Shown: one piece after another, positions 12,497-24,100 of the stretch
How positions within the stretch are numbered: position 1 is the first letter of the stretch
Layout of the letters: each line of letters begins with the position of its first letter
Assembly: GCA_012932865.1 (NCBI GenBank)
Contig: SAXG01000013.1
Location: 124,001-188,000, forward strand
Direction of reading: 5' to 3'
Origin: Amylostereum areolatum
Taxonomy: Eukaryota > Basidiomycota > Agaricomycetes > Russulales > Stereaceae
Length of the DNA stretch: 64,000 bases
Made by a program: the position numbers and the translations under genes
Notes under the pieces: generated by a model
Seen by the model: the letters and a program-made list of their open reading frames with translations, nothing else
Database searches by the model: none
What the model was told of the DNA's origin: nothing

Positions 12497-12698
12497 GATA
12501 GTGGGAACAGGTTGGTAGTTGATATAGAGAATATCACCGAGCTCTGATTGTGTGCAACAGGCCAGGGCTTAGCCTTATTTCAACAGTTACAAGTCTCCAG
12601 TCATCTTCCTCTATGTCAGGTATTTCCATCTCCCTGATATGAGTCCATTGCAGAGCATCAGGAACATTCTCAGGAACATGCAGTGCACCAAACTTTGT

Positions 12699-14507
12699 TT
12701 AGTACCTCTTGATCAAAGTGTATCGTGTCCCATCTGTAAGCAGCTTTGCTTTCTTATTGTGATAAAATCTGAGTCGGGTTATCTCATCCAGCAATTCGAG
12801 CTCTCTAAACTCTTGACGTAGATATCCAGACAGCCCTCCCTGAATGAGCCTTGGCTTACAAGATCGGATTACAATTGTACCTTCTAGGCTAGAGCTTCTG
12901 GAAAGACATGTGTAGACAGATTGATGAGACCGACATTCAGCCAAGTCTACAACATTGAATGGACGTGTTCTGCCTTGTGACACATAATCTGTCATAGCAA
13001 AGTTGGGAATGACCGGCACCTGCTGTCTGGATATCCATAACCCTTCATCGTTTGGAAGAACACATCTTACACGCTGAGACTGTTTTGCTATTGGGATCAC
13101 ATTAAGTGGTAGACCATCCAGCTGAATATCAGAAGGAGGTTTGACCAGCTCAACGAACAGGACATCAAGCAGGTGTTGATTATCTTCTGTGATACATTCC
13201 TGCCACCCGCTAACAACACCTTCTGCCCCATTTATTACGTTCAGTTCAGTGGCCTCATTCTTCTTGATTAGAACCGGCATTCCTTTACATAGAGATAGTG
13301 TTTCAGGTATGTGCCCAGTCACACCTGGTCTGAGTTGTCTCAGTCTATCCTGTAGGGCAGGTGTAAGCCTATCGTCTGACCTCAAAGAATCCACCTCAGT
13401 TTTTCCTTTTCCTTTTTTTGACTTGGCCTCTGTTGATTGAAATCTATCCACAGACACAAAGTTGGACAACCTTTGATTTGTATCCTGTGCAAAGCGGGTG
13501 CAGCCCATCTGATTGATTTTGTCTCTATGAGAGTTGATTCCTGTAATAATCGAAACATTTCTAAAGTCAGGCTTGGTCAAGTCAACATCAGGATTGTTAG
13601 ATCCTGGAATCCGAGACTCAAGTAGCCGTATATCATCAGCTGTACAGCTATAGTAACGCAGATTCTCAAGCACGGTGCGGAACTTTGCATCACCCTCACT
13701 TTGTGTTTTTTGGCGCATATTTTGTCGGAGAATTACAACAACGGTGAACTGGTGCCATATTGCTTTACCAATACTCCTCTTTTGCTCTCGCACAGCATTG
13801 GTAGTACTCTTTAAAGTGGATACAGTATGACTATAAAGTGCCGGGCCCTTTGCACTTACAGGTGGGAGCTGAGCAAAATCTCCGGCCATGATCAAGTTCA
13901 ATCCGCCAAAGGCAAGGTCTTCATTTTGTAGTGCTTTACTCATTTGTGAGCTAATGAGATAGAGGTCTCCACAGTCGATCATGGATATTTCATGTATAAA
14001 CACATACTTCACACCTCGCAGTCGATCTCTAACGTTGTTCAACACCTTTGGTGTGTCATTCACACCGGATGAACCATTTCCATCTGCACTTTCTCGTCTA
14101 AAGCCTAATACTGAGTGATACGTTGATCCAGAGACCAGTGCAGCAGCCGACCCTGTTGGAGCCAATATCATAAAACAATGTGGATGTCCCTGCTGCTCAA
14201 AGAAGTACTTTAAGGCCTTGATGACTTGGGACTTTCCTGTACCTGCCATTCCACCTAGATGCATCTTCAGCTGATCTGGACATGGGTGTACAGAGTGATT
14301 CACAATGATCCTAAATGTCCTGCATTGCTCCTCATTCAAGGTGAACTTAGCAATCACATTTTCCATCATTTTGAGATCTTTGGGCTTACCCGCCTTGAAA
14401 TTCTCTGTCAGATACTCCAAATTCACCGTTTTGACTTCATTGACCTTGTAAGTTGGATAATTGCCGTTCTGGTTTGGCCCTTTATTCTTATTGTTTGATT
14501 CCTCCAT
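12699..14507 (-). pseudogene. Helitron PIF1-type helicase region
   Basis: A superfamily 1B helicase of about 600 codons. Walker A is GMAGTGKS (about 14235-14258). Motif II reads FIHEISMI where the family has D-E, so the Mg-coordinating Asp appears replaced by His. GDFAQLPP, LRQNMRQ and the C-terminal VSQGRT and YTCLSRSSSLEG blocks are all visible. The frame ends at TAA 12699-12701 but continues in phase for 37 codons to the TRIM insertion and then into the peptidase-like domain. The stop could derive from CAA by one C-to-T change. With the Asp-to-His change this copy is unlikely to unwind DNA even if expressed. Confidence 0.85.
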
Positions 14508-14519
14508 CAGAGCATTCTG

Positions 14520-17348
14520 TCAAGCTGTTATCTTTGCCTCCTTCGCTGCAGCAAGAACATTTTTCCAACCATTTCCTGATTGTCCATCTCTATATACAAA
14601 CTCTTTCTCTACTCGCGCTGTGGGGTGTTCAGGATCATTCATCCATCCACTCCTCTCAATTACATTCTCTATCTGCTGCATTTGAACCTCCTTATTCAAA
14701 GTACCTTGTCCCATGTCCTCCCACAATAACTCTACCTGTTCCATAAACTGCTCTGCCTCTAGACTCCCTGTCACTTGGTATTCAGTATGGTTCGCATCAA
14801 GATGGTCTGCATGCCGGCCCATTACAGGGTGGTCTAAGTCAGCCCTTTGTGAGTGACGCTGCGCAGCAAAGTCATCACGAGCATCATTACACTCATAACG
14901 GATTTGCATAAATTTCATGATGTCTTTCTGTCGAGAGGAGAATGTGTGCATCTGGAATGCCTGTTCCCAATTCTGCTCCATCTCTTTCAGGTCGCCCCCT
15001 TCTCTCCATGGTTTAAACAAAGTCAACATAGTCAAACAGTAGTCCTCATAGTTGCCTTGGTCTGCTCGTGGAAGAATACCTCCTACAAATGTTGGTACCT
15101 TAGCATTTGCTTCAGAACTTAGTTTCACGGTATGAGTCGTCCTCTGAGGATGATTTTGTAGGAAGCTGGGACACTTCTTTCCTTTCTTTTGTGTCACTCC
15201 TTTCTGATCTTCATCCTCTGAATCACAATCCTCATCACTCTCATTGTCAGTAGGGGCATATTCTTCATCATTCTCATCTACTGCTGTGGAGCCACTACTC
15301 CATTTGGTGTCAGAGTCACCATATCCACCCCCACTAATTTTATGGCTAGGTTCCATATCATCTATCATAGTCTCATCCGAGTCATATACTGGATCAATGT
15401 CCATCTGCATAGTCTTTTGTAAATATGTATCATTCATAACAGTGTCTTGAACACTATCAACTTCTACCTCCATACTATCATTGTTCTTCTTCTTCTGATT
15501 GAGAGACTTGATGGTCACTTTGGTAACAAGTCGGACCCAGTCATATAGACACATAGACCGAAACTCTGTGGGCCAATGCATGTAGTCTTGTACAGGTGAT
15601 ATGCTGACAACCTGCTCATTGACAATCTGAACAACAACTTTTTTGTGTGCAGTATCCTCTGCATTGAGAATATTCCAAGCCTTCTTTACTTCATTTACAT
15701 ATGACTTCCAAAAGAATGTCTTAAATTTGTGAGTTGTGTAGTGATCAGGATGGCCAAGAATATATGCCGATGTCATTGGTCCACCCATCTCCAGTTTCGC
15801 AGATAATGCATTCACAATGCGCACTATGAGTCGGCGGGCCTTCACTATGCGGTCTTCTATTCCATTGATCAGCTCTGACGATCGATTGAGAACACCCTTC
15901 ATTATCTCAAATATGACGTGCGTTCGTAGGGGAGTTTTTGTGATGTAATCTGTAATATACGCTATAATTGACTTGATAGCGGTTCCGGAGAGCAGGCTTG
16001 TAACATTGGTATTACATCTGGACACATAAGTTAACACAGGTGAGAATGTATTCAGCCATTTTTCGCCCTTTTTCAGGCGCAGACTTCCACTGTCAGGATC
16101 AACAAGAGTCTCCTCGTGCAATTCTCTGGGAAACCGAGATTTACAAGTTGGATATTTCACGCTTGTGCACCCCGCATGGCAGTTATGCTTGTTAGAGCGG
16201 TATAGAAGTTCATTTGTTGTGTCTCTAAACTGATTTCTCCAATCTCGCAATGCAGTACATTGCTCACAGTCGTCTTCTAGTTCCTCTTGGTGAGTAGTGC
16301 ATGCATCAGAAGGGGATACTGGAAGTGTACAAGTGGGATCAGACTCTTTGGGATTCTTATAACATTTCTCTTCTAACTTGCTTTGCATTCCAGCCATATC
16401 AGTCCCTATAAACTCACCACAGTGAACACCCTCCAGATATTCAACCATAGCCTTTTGAAAGTCTGACTTTTTATCCATAATCTTGTCCCGTATCTCCTGA
16501 GGTGTTAGAGCATTTGCTATCCAGATGAGCATATGTAGATGCAAAGTAAGATGTCCTTGTTCCTCAGCTGTGCCGTAGTATGCTGCCGTATTACCATAAA
16601 GTCCTTTGTGTTCAGACCCAACATCCAGCACATGCTTCAAAAACATCTCCACCATAAACTTAAAAAATCGAGCGCCTGCTACGGGATTGTTTGCAATTAG
16701 ACGGTATCCATCGCTATTAGTATATGACATTGGATACAATGTCTGATCTTGTTGGGCAAAATACAAAGCTATAGGGTGCTTAACATCAGCAGGTGCAAAT
16801 GTGATGAACCAAGACGGTGCGCCGAGGTAGGAGATTAATGCCCAGATTTCATTTCTCATATACTTACGACTTGTGCGTGACCCTTGAACATGATGTGCAA
16901 CTGAGTCTAGATCATTGATAACTTCATAGCACTCCTTTTCTGCTTGAGTAGCGGGTTTTACATGTTCATCTCTCTCTAGCCTAGCCACAAGGTCGGCAAG
17001 CACACCTACATCAAAATTCAGCAGTTTGTCCGCAATCTTTGGAAACTGACTTCTCTTTGCTGTCACAAATCCACCTGTAACACTACCTTTAACTTGTAAA
17101 TGATTCAATGCCACAAGAGGAAACATAGCCTCTCTCTGGAACCGCTTGTCGTAATATAGAAGTAGGGCCTTTTTACGTGCAGCATCCGACACCTTTGATT
17201 TTCCATTTCCATTCTCAATACCACCTAGACCATATGGAAACAACCAAGGAAATGCTTGTGGGTATAGTTGAGGATTCTGGTACAGGGACTCAGGAACAGC
17301 CTCATAGCCAATACCCAAGGCAGAATGGCCATCTGTGAGATGCTTCAC
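14520..17348 (-). pseudogene. Helitron Rep (HUH endonuclease) region
   Basis: This 942-codon frame holds the Helitron-like N-terminal domain. The HUH motif HLH lies at 16533-16541 in the context TLHLHMLIW. The two catalytic tyrosines, spaced Y-x3-Y, are at 15957-15959 and 15945-15947 followed by ITK. These residues nick and join single strands in rolling-circle transposition, and all are present. A long acidic linker follows (15500-15200). The frame opens with a GTG codon inside the original polyprotein, so its left boundary reflects a frameshift and not a real start. It ends at TGA 14520-14522; the helicase resumes in the same frame four codons later, consistent with a CGA-to-TGA change. Confidence 0.85.
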
Positions 17349-17453
17349 AGCGAGCGCCTTTAATTGCTTGGTAGTTTTATTGTGAGCCTGTTAATGTATG
17401 GACAACAAATGGACAGTCTCCATCATCTACTCCCTCCTCTTCTTCTGCTAGAT

Positions 17454-18521
17454 TTACTGGCTGATTCTCGGAGTCCTTATGTTTTGGCGGTAGGCGATAG
17501 TCGGTGTACACTTGTTGTCAATATCTGTAGGTTTACTTGGGCCAATGTAAATATATGCCAACACTTCATCCAGCTCCTCTGCTCTAGGTGGCAAGACATT
17601 GAAAACCTTGGGCATCGGAACTGAGAACATAATAGCATTAGCACACATTTTGTGCATCCCTGATTTCTCAACCTTGACAACACAGTAATTGTGACAGACC
17701 CTAGATATCATCATCTTCTCAGCATATCGTAGATCTTGCAGCTCTGGTGGGACCTCCCCAATCCAGTTACCATTCACTAGTGCCAGGGAGGGAATCTCCC
17801 CTTTGTCTAGCTTCTTTCCACATGGCTGACATACTTTTGAGCAACCTGATGCAAGGATAGGTCCTTCAATAGATTGCACAAGCTCCCGCTCAGAGTGTTG
17901 CTCCCGTCTTGTGACCAGATCGGTTGAGTGCTCAAGAATGTTTATGATGTCAGTGTACTCCTTCAAGGACTTCATATTCTTTGATAGAGTCAGACTGCCA
18001 CACACAGCACATCCTTCTTCAAGTACATTTTCTGGTAGGATGTTGTCACAGTACTTCCGAATGATGGTCTCCATTTCAGCATTAGATGGTGGCTCTGGTG
18101 GAAATTTTTTAGCATCTCGTGTAGGAGTTTGTTCTGAACTCCTGGTTTTAGGCTGCTTATTTTTCTCTAGGTCTCCGTCTATGCCATCTGATTTTTCTGG
18201 TGATGTCGACGTTCCATATTGACCATTGATTCCTGTGTGGGGTTTCTTTCCCGAAATACGAACATCTCCTACTTTGACAGCAGGAATGGCCTTTGCTCTC
18301 ATCTTACGCATACGCTCCGTTGAACCTCTGTGTTTTGGGATATATTTGAATACAGAAACACACTCTCGACAGACAGAGCACTGGGTTTTCCCATTTGTCG
18401 TATGCTCTAGTAGCAGTCGTCTGAGATTATCCACCGTCTTTTCTGCAGCCCCAATACGTATACTATGAATAGCGCAAACACTGAGCAATTGTGTTTTAGT
18501 TAGATATTTCAGAGCACTCAT
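17454..18521 (-). pseudogene. Helitron N-terminal zinc-finger/DUF6570-like region
   Basis: The likely ATG is at 18519-18521 (protein begins MSALKYLTKTQLL); the frame is open further upstream to about 18977 without an obvious start. Visible features are a CxxCxxC cluster (CSVCREC) near residue 50, a Lys/Ser/Asp-rich linker, CAVCG, CxxxCxxCG, and the block SRVCHNYCVVKV typical of the region preceding Rep in fungal Helitrons. The frame ends at 17454. Sequence continuing to the Rep start (an acidic segment, 17450-17350) lies in other frames, so at least two small indels disconnect this part from Rep. It probably binds DNA or the element's ends, by analogy only. Confidence 0.7.
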
Positions 18522-19002
18522 TGGGGCAGATGTGTACAGATCTCCTTTACGTGCATGGAAATCTGCCTGTGTCTTATTTATATAATGGCCTAAGAATATA
18601 AAAGCAGCATCGCCAGGGTATACAAGTCCAGAAGTGATTGAGTATTCTTCTAACTCATCATAATGCCAAACATGGAGCCCTCCTCCTATATGCTTTGGAC
18701 GCCACCAAAGTAGATGATAGATCACTCGTCGCTTGTATTCCAGAATGTGTAGAACAGCCACAAGTATTATGAACACACTTGTAGTTACAATGGGACCCAT
18801 ATGGGACATGGTTTGTTTAGGAGGCCCTATGGCCCACGGCCCTATAGCCGTTAGCCCTATGGCTAGATATAGTAGCAACCTGAGTATGGATATTGACAGA
18901 GTATAGCGAGATGAAGATACCAACGTGGTGTGACCAGTACAAGTAAAGAGTAAAGTAAGTGTCTGACAGCAGAGCACAATATGGCTTACTCAAGATGTTC
19001 AC

Positions 19003-19453
19003 ACGGTGTCAATTGTCGGTCCATAATAACAACTATGCAATAAGCATATAGCATGCATAAAATATCGGGCATGGTTGTACTGCTTTCAGCATCAGTGGGT
19101 CTACCACTCTATTGTATTTGACCAGACCTTGATTGTCATCAAAAACCATTTAGATTGAACGATAACACACTGTCCTGCTTCCAGCTCCAAAAGATATAAT
19201 TTCTAGGAAGGAACTGTCCAAACCTCCAATGAGCTTGTGTCTTCCAAAATGATTTGCAATCCTGCGCGACTGTATCTCCAAGCTGATATTGGACATGTGC
19301 ACAGAAATCATCTGAAAATGTGTGCAGCTGGTGGTGGCAGTGTGGAGAGGTTGCACCCTTGTGGCCTATAAGAGAGGTGTTAGTGATTCCCTACTCCAAT
19401 GCTGAGGATGTCCCTGCGTTTGAGACTACAGGATAGAGTAGTGAGGCAAATAT
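19003..19453 (-). pseudogene. 3' part of an unrecognised gene cut by the copia insertion
   Basis: On the minus strand the frame FASLLYPVVSNAGTSSALE ends near 19405. A further codon-like stretch follows at 19380-19100 (HIFR, then LCTCPISAWRYSRAGLQIILED, then LYLLELEAGQCVIVQSKWF) with two in-frame stops. The first segment joins in phase, across the duplicated AATAT, with the segment ending QNMAIF at about 25906-25940. This suggests the copia element landed in a protein-coding sequence. No family is recognised. Confidence 0.35.
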
Positions 19454-19499
19454 TGTTGAAAACACAGAGGGACCTTCAGTCATAAAGTGAAACACAAAG

Positions 19500-19573
19500 T
19501 GGACTGGCCGGGGATTGAACCCAGGACCTCCCATATTCTAGAAGGGTGCTCTAACCAACTGAGCTACCTGTCC
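19500..19573 (-). tRNA. tRNA-like sequence in TRIM 2 LTR
   Basis: Same 74-nt cloverleaf as at 12129-12202; no difference seen. Confidence 0.6.
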
Positions 19574-19793
19574 GATAGTGGGAACAGGTTGGTAGTTGAT
19601 ATAGAGAATATCACCGAGCTCTGATTGTGTGCAACAGGCCAGGGCTTAGCCTTATTTCAACACACCCCCGTAAGACCAGGCCTGATGTGATCTTAGGCAC
19701 TCGCCACTTGTGCCCAACAGTAATCATGAAGGCGGGTGCTGCTACCATGTTGAAAACACAGAGGGACCTTCAGTCATAAAGTGAAACACAAAG

Positions 19794-19867
19794 TGGACTG
19801 GCCGGGGATTGAACCCAGGACCTCCCATATTCTAGAAGGGTGCTCTAACCAACTGAGCTACCTGTCC
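19794..19867 (-). tRNA. tRNA-like sequence in TRIM 2 second LTR
   Basis: Same 74-nt cloverleaf as at 12129-12202; no difference seen. Confidence 0.6.
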
Positions 19868-20150
19868 GATAGTGGGAACAGGTTGGTAGTTGATATAGAG
19901 AATATCACCGAGCTCTGATTGTGTGCAACAGGCCAGGGCTTAGCCTTATTTCAACAGGGGCGTTGCGTGCGCGCTTGATGTTGCGAAATGCGCGCCCTGG
20001 AGGATGGGGATGGCGTTGGGAGGCGACGGATGGGTCGTTCGACTTGAAACTCGAGGGCTGGGGCCTCTAGGGATGGTAGGAGAGGTGTGTAGAAGGACGA
20101 GGCGAGGGGGGTGCTGTGAGGCGAGATAAAAGCGATGGATGTTGGCTAGA

Positions 20151-20167
20151 GCGCAGGGCCCATAACC
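20151..20167 (-). other. copia primer-binding site (half initiator tRNA-Met)
   Basis: Directly abutting the inverted LTR, the plus strand reads GCGCAGGGCCCATAACC, which matches the anticodon-arm 5' half of eukaryotic initiator tRNA-Met. On the element's sense (minus) strand it is therefore complementary to a tRNA cut in its anticodon loop, the priming mode known for Drosophila copia and Ty5. This identifies the inverted LTR as the element's true 5' LTR. Confidence 0.8.
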
Positions 20168-20618
20168 TGTTGAAGTCGCAGTTGAAGGGGCTAGCCAACT
20201 AGCTAGGGACGCTCAGAACTGACACAAACAGTGGATTGCTGCAGCACAGAATGAGCGACTGAGAAACAAGACAGAAACGAGCAAAGGGCATACCTGCAGC
20301 ACAGAATGAGCGACTGAGGAGGAGCAGACGCGTGTGGCTGCAGGTAGAGGCCATGGAGCGTGGGAGGAAACTCGGAATAAGCCGAGAATCGACCTAAAGC
20401 GGTAACTAACTCGAAACTGAAGCTAGGGAAGCTAGCTCAGGCTGAACTACAGTAAGTACAGTACAATAGCGAACAGTGGGTGAAGTGGAGAGGGCATGTG
20501 AGGGTATAGACGCGGAATTAGATGATAATAGGGTGAATGGAGCGGAATAGACGCGAATAGAAGGGAGATAGAACAGAATAAAGGCGTAGAAATCAGACAT
20601 AAATGAATATCTTCAACA
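20168..20618 (-). repeat. copia 5' LTR, inverted
   Basis: 451 bp, reverse complement of 25450-25900 with one substitution seen (near 20605). Ends are TGTTGAAG...CTTCAACA. Any promoter in it now transcribes leftwards, away from gag-pol. Confidence 0.92.
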
Positions 20619-21119
20619 GCCCCTTCATCCGTTCGCCTCGCCCTTGCATATTCCGCATCTACTACTCCCTATCCAACTTCGTGCCAAGCCCCAAGGCCGT
20701 CGCTTTTGTCGCTGCGCGTCCACAGCCTGTGACGCTTCCTCCTCCTCCTCCCACAAACATCAAAGGCGCCCTCAGCGCCCCTTCAACCGTTTGCTACCTC
20801 GCTTCGCGTCAGCCCTCCCTACCACCCTACCTACCCCCTCGCCAAACGCGGTAGCCGTCGCTGAAGCCGTTCGCCCTCAGGAGCTCGTTGTTTGCAGGAG
20901 GCTGTTTCGAGAAATTTTCACCTTGGGATCGGACGAGTGTAGCTTCCCATCGCGTTGTGCTATCGGTACGCGCTCTTCAGGCCTCCATCTAGACCATCCA
21001 CCCTCCCCATCGCCGTCGTACCCGCCCCCATCGCCCTATCCCATCGCCCTCGGCGCCCCCTCGAACCTCTGCTCGTCCAAATCGTCGCTTTTTGCGTATA
21101 TCCTCTCCAATTCCTCATT
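20619..21119 (+). other. copia leader (remainder of 5' UTR)
   Basis: GC-rich leader between the inverted block and the gag start. It begins with GCCCC, the TRIM 2 target duplication. A 55-codon in-frame extension upstream of 21120 starts at an ATG at 20955 but is Pro-rich and lacks gag features, so it is treated as leader. Confidence 0.6.
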
Positions 21120-24100
21120 ATGTCCGACTCTATCCCCAAAATCGACGCTCTCACCGGCCAAAACTACAAGGACTGGTCGAACGAGGTTCTGGCCTGGCTC
21201 CAGACCAAGGGCTGGGACGCTGTAGTGCTGGGGGAGACGTCCAAGCCGGCGGATACTGCTGCTGCCGCCCTCAAGGAGTACACCTCGATCTGCTCCAAGG
21301 CTGGGGGTGCCATCTACCTCCTCATCTCCAAGGACCAGCGAGGTCCTGTGGACGACCTTAGGCGCGACGCCCCTGCTATGTGGACGAAGCTCGAGGCGCT
21401 GCACGTCAAGAAGGCGCCTGGCGCGCGCTTCAACGCGTATGACGACCTCTTCAATGTCCGCAAGAAGGAGGACGAGTCCCTGCTCGCTATGGCGACGCGA
21501 GTCGACGATGCTATGCGTCGCATTCGTTCCCTTCGCCCTGCGTCTCTCACCCTCGAGGAGCTCGACAAGGAGCTCACCACCATGGCGTACATCCGCGCCC
21601 TCCCCTCGGAGTACTCCTCCTTCGTCTCGTCCCTCCTCCTGCTCGAGAAGCTCGACCCCGACAGCGTCAAGGACGCGTTTGTGCGCGAGGAGACCAACAG
21701 GGAGCGCAACCCCGAGTTCTTCAAGCCGGACGCTTCGTCTGCGCTCAGTGCGTCGTCGTCTGGCGCATCTGGCAAGGCCAAGGGGCAGTCCTCGCGTCCA
21801 CGTCTCACTTGCGCGTTCTGCAAGAAGAGCGGGCACGAGGAGAAGACCTGCTATCAGAAGCAGATCAAGGACCTGCGTTCTCGCCTTGGGGACAAGGCCA
21901 ACGCCGCTTCGTCGTCGTCTGACGGCTTCAATCCTGCTGGCGAACACGCTGGCAGCGCTGCATCCGCAAGTGTCGCTCCTTCCGACCCCCTCTCGCCGCT
22001 GCAGCTCGATGCTGACGTCGATTGGAATGCAGACACCGGCGCCACGTCTCATATGACCCCGCATCGCCACTTCTTCGCCTCCTACCGTCCCCTTCGCACG
22101 CCCATTCGCCTCGCAGACGGAAAGACGGTGTACAGTGCAGGAGTCGGTTCAGTGGTGTTCAATCCGGTTGTAGCAGGAAAGGCGCAGGGTGCCGTCGAGT
22201 TTACTAGAGTCCTCCATGTTCCCCATCTTCGCAATAATCTCCTCTCTGTCCTCTACCTTGCGAAGCATAAGGCGTTCGTCGTCACCATCAAGGGGAGCCG
22301 CGTCTCCTTCGCTAAGGACGGCGCTGTGTGGTTCACTGCAACGATCAACGATGCGAACACCGCCTATCTCGATGGTTCCACCTCTACAGCGTCGCACTAC
22401 GCCCTATCCGCCGCGCTCGCCGCCTCTACGCCGCTCGACGCGTCCCTATGGCACCGCCGCCTGGCTCACTTCAACCACGCTGGTCTCCAGCGCATAGTGC
22501 GCGAGAATCTCGTCACCGGTCTCGTCTTCAACTCGTTAGAGAAGCCCGACCCTATCTGCGAGCCCTGCCTCGCTGGCAAGATGCATGCCGACCCGTTCCC
22601 CTCCTCTACCACCGTCTACACAAAGCGCCTCGCCCTCGTCCACTCTGACCTGCACGGTCCGCTTCCAGTCCGCACCGCCTCTGGCTATCGCTACTGGGTC
22701 CTCTACATCGACGCCGCCTCGCGTTTCTACGCCGTCTACCTGCTTCGCAAGAAGTCGGACCAGTACGAGGCGTTCAAGGACTTCAAAGCGTGGGCCGAGA
22801 AGCAGACAGGCGAGAAGCTGCTCGCGCTGCAGGACGACAAGGGGGGCGAGTACATGGGGCGCAACATGGACGAGTTCTGTTCGCTGCACGGGATCGAGCG
22901 CCGTCATACGACGCGCAATCGCCCTCAGCAGAACGGCGTGGCGGAGCGTGCAAATCGCACCATTGAGGAGGGTGTCACCGCGATGCTTGCGGAGTCCGGC
23001 CTGCCTGCGTCTTTCTGGGGAGAAGCGCTCAGTGCCTACATCCACGTCCGCAACCGCCTGCCCACCGCCGCCATCAAGGCGCACACCACGCCCTTCGAGC
23101 TCTGGCACGGGTCCAAGCCGGATGTGAGTCGTCTGCGCGTGTGGGGATGCACCGCATACGTCCATATCCAGCGCGACAAGCGCAAGGGCCTGCAGCCGCA
23201 CATGGTGAAGGCCGCCTTCATCGGGTATCCGGAGGGGTACAAAGGCTGGAAGTTCTGGGACCCTATAGCGAAGAAGGTCATCATTTGCGAGCGCGCCGAC
23301 TTTGATGAGCGCGATTTCCCTCGCTCCAGGCTCAACAAGCCGCTCCTGCCCTCGCCTTCCGCTCCCCTCTTCCCTCCTCCGCCTCCATCGGAGCCTGCTC
23401 CCTCTCAGCCGGTGCTGGATGCCGGGGGAGACGACGACTCGTCCTCTGCTGAGCAAGACGAGCCTGATCTGCCTCCAGCTCCGCCTGCTGATGAGCATGA
23501 TCAGGATGCGGCCGATCCCGCTCCTGCGCCGCCTGCAGCCGATCCTGCACCTCCCTCTCCACATGCGGGTCCTTCGCGGCCTGCTCCTCGAGGGAGGAAG
23601 CGCGCCGCCTCGCCCACCGGTCCTCTGCGCCGTAGCACGCGCGACGCCGTGGTCAAGGCGCGATCGAACAGCTGGCAGCCTCAACCAGTGCCCTCCAAGG
23701 CGAAAGTGCGCGAGCCGCTTCCTGCAGTCGAATCCGACGAGGAGGACGATGCTCACAGCGACTCTCCTGAGCCGTGGGCGAATGACGACGTCTACTCTGC
23801 GCAGGAGACGCCTGAGGCCGCCTTTGCCATCCACACCGCGTTGGAGACTGCCCTTCTATCCGCAGACGGCGAGCCGCTCTCCTACAGGCAGGCTATGCAG
23901 CGTCCAGACGCGGAGATGTGGCTTGCAGCGTGCAGAGAGGAGCTCGACGCGCATGCAGCCAATGGCACCTGGTCTATCGCTTCCCTTCCCCCTGGCGCGC
24001 ACGCCGTCGCATCGCGCTGGGTCTTCAAGGTCAAGCGCAAGGAGGACGGCTCCATCGAGCGCTACAAGGCGCGCGTCGTCGCGAAGGGCTTTGCCCAGCG

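Larger units (their letters stand above)
12083..12585 (-). mobile_element. TRIM copy 1 (503 bp, tRNA-like sequence in LTRs)
   Basis: Two 209-bp direct repeats that look identical (12083-12291, 12377-12585) flank an 85-bp core. The repeats start TGTTGAAA and end TTTCAACA. Flanking 5-bp duplications GTTAC at 12078-12082 and 12586-12590 show insertion by an integrase. In minus-strand sense the core starts directly at the LTR with TGGTAGCAGCACCCGCC (12376 to 12360), a primer-site candidate, and ends with the purine-rich ACGGGGGTG (about 12292-12300) before the other LTR. There is no coding capacity. It interrupts the Helitron C-terminal domain in sense orientation. Confidence 0.9.
11099..18977 (-). 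mobile_element. Helitron (rolling-circle transposon), decayed
   Basis: The minus strand carries, in order, a zinc-finger/DUF6570-like region, a HUH Rep domain, a PIF1-type helicase and a cysteine-peptidase-like C-terminus. Rep, helicase and peptidase lie in one reading frame interrupted by single stop codons (TGA 14520-14522, TAA 12699-12701, TAG 11330-11332) and by a TRIM at 12083-12585. The N-terminal region is separated from Rep by frameshifts at about 17350-17455. Exact termini were not located. The element cannot make a full-length RepHel protein as it stands. Confidence 0.85.
19454..19956 (-). mobile_element. TRIM copy 2 (inside the inverted copia block)
   Basis: 503 bp with the LTR-core-LTR structure of copy 1; LTRs at 19454-19662 and 19748-19956. 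Its own target duplication is GCCCC. One copy lies at 20619-20623, the other is seen as GGGGC at 19957-19961 because the block is inverted. Before the inversion the TRIM sat in the copia leader in the same transcriptional sense as copia. Confidence 0.88.

Noticed and set aside
12083..12585. A tRNA-derived SINE dimer or a tandem pair of host tRNA genes
   Set aside because: The repeats are 209 bp, not 74; they have LTR-type ends, PBS and PPT between them, and 5-bp duplications, with no A-rich or simple tail.
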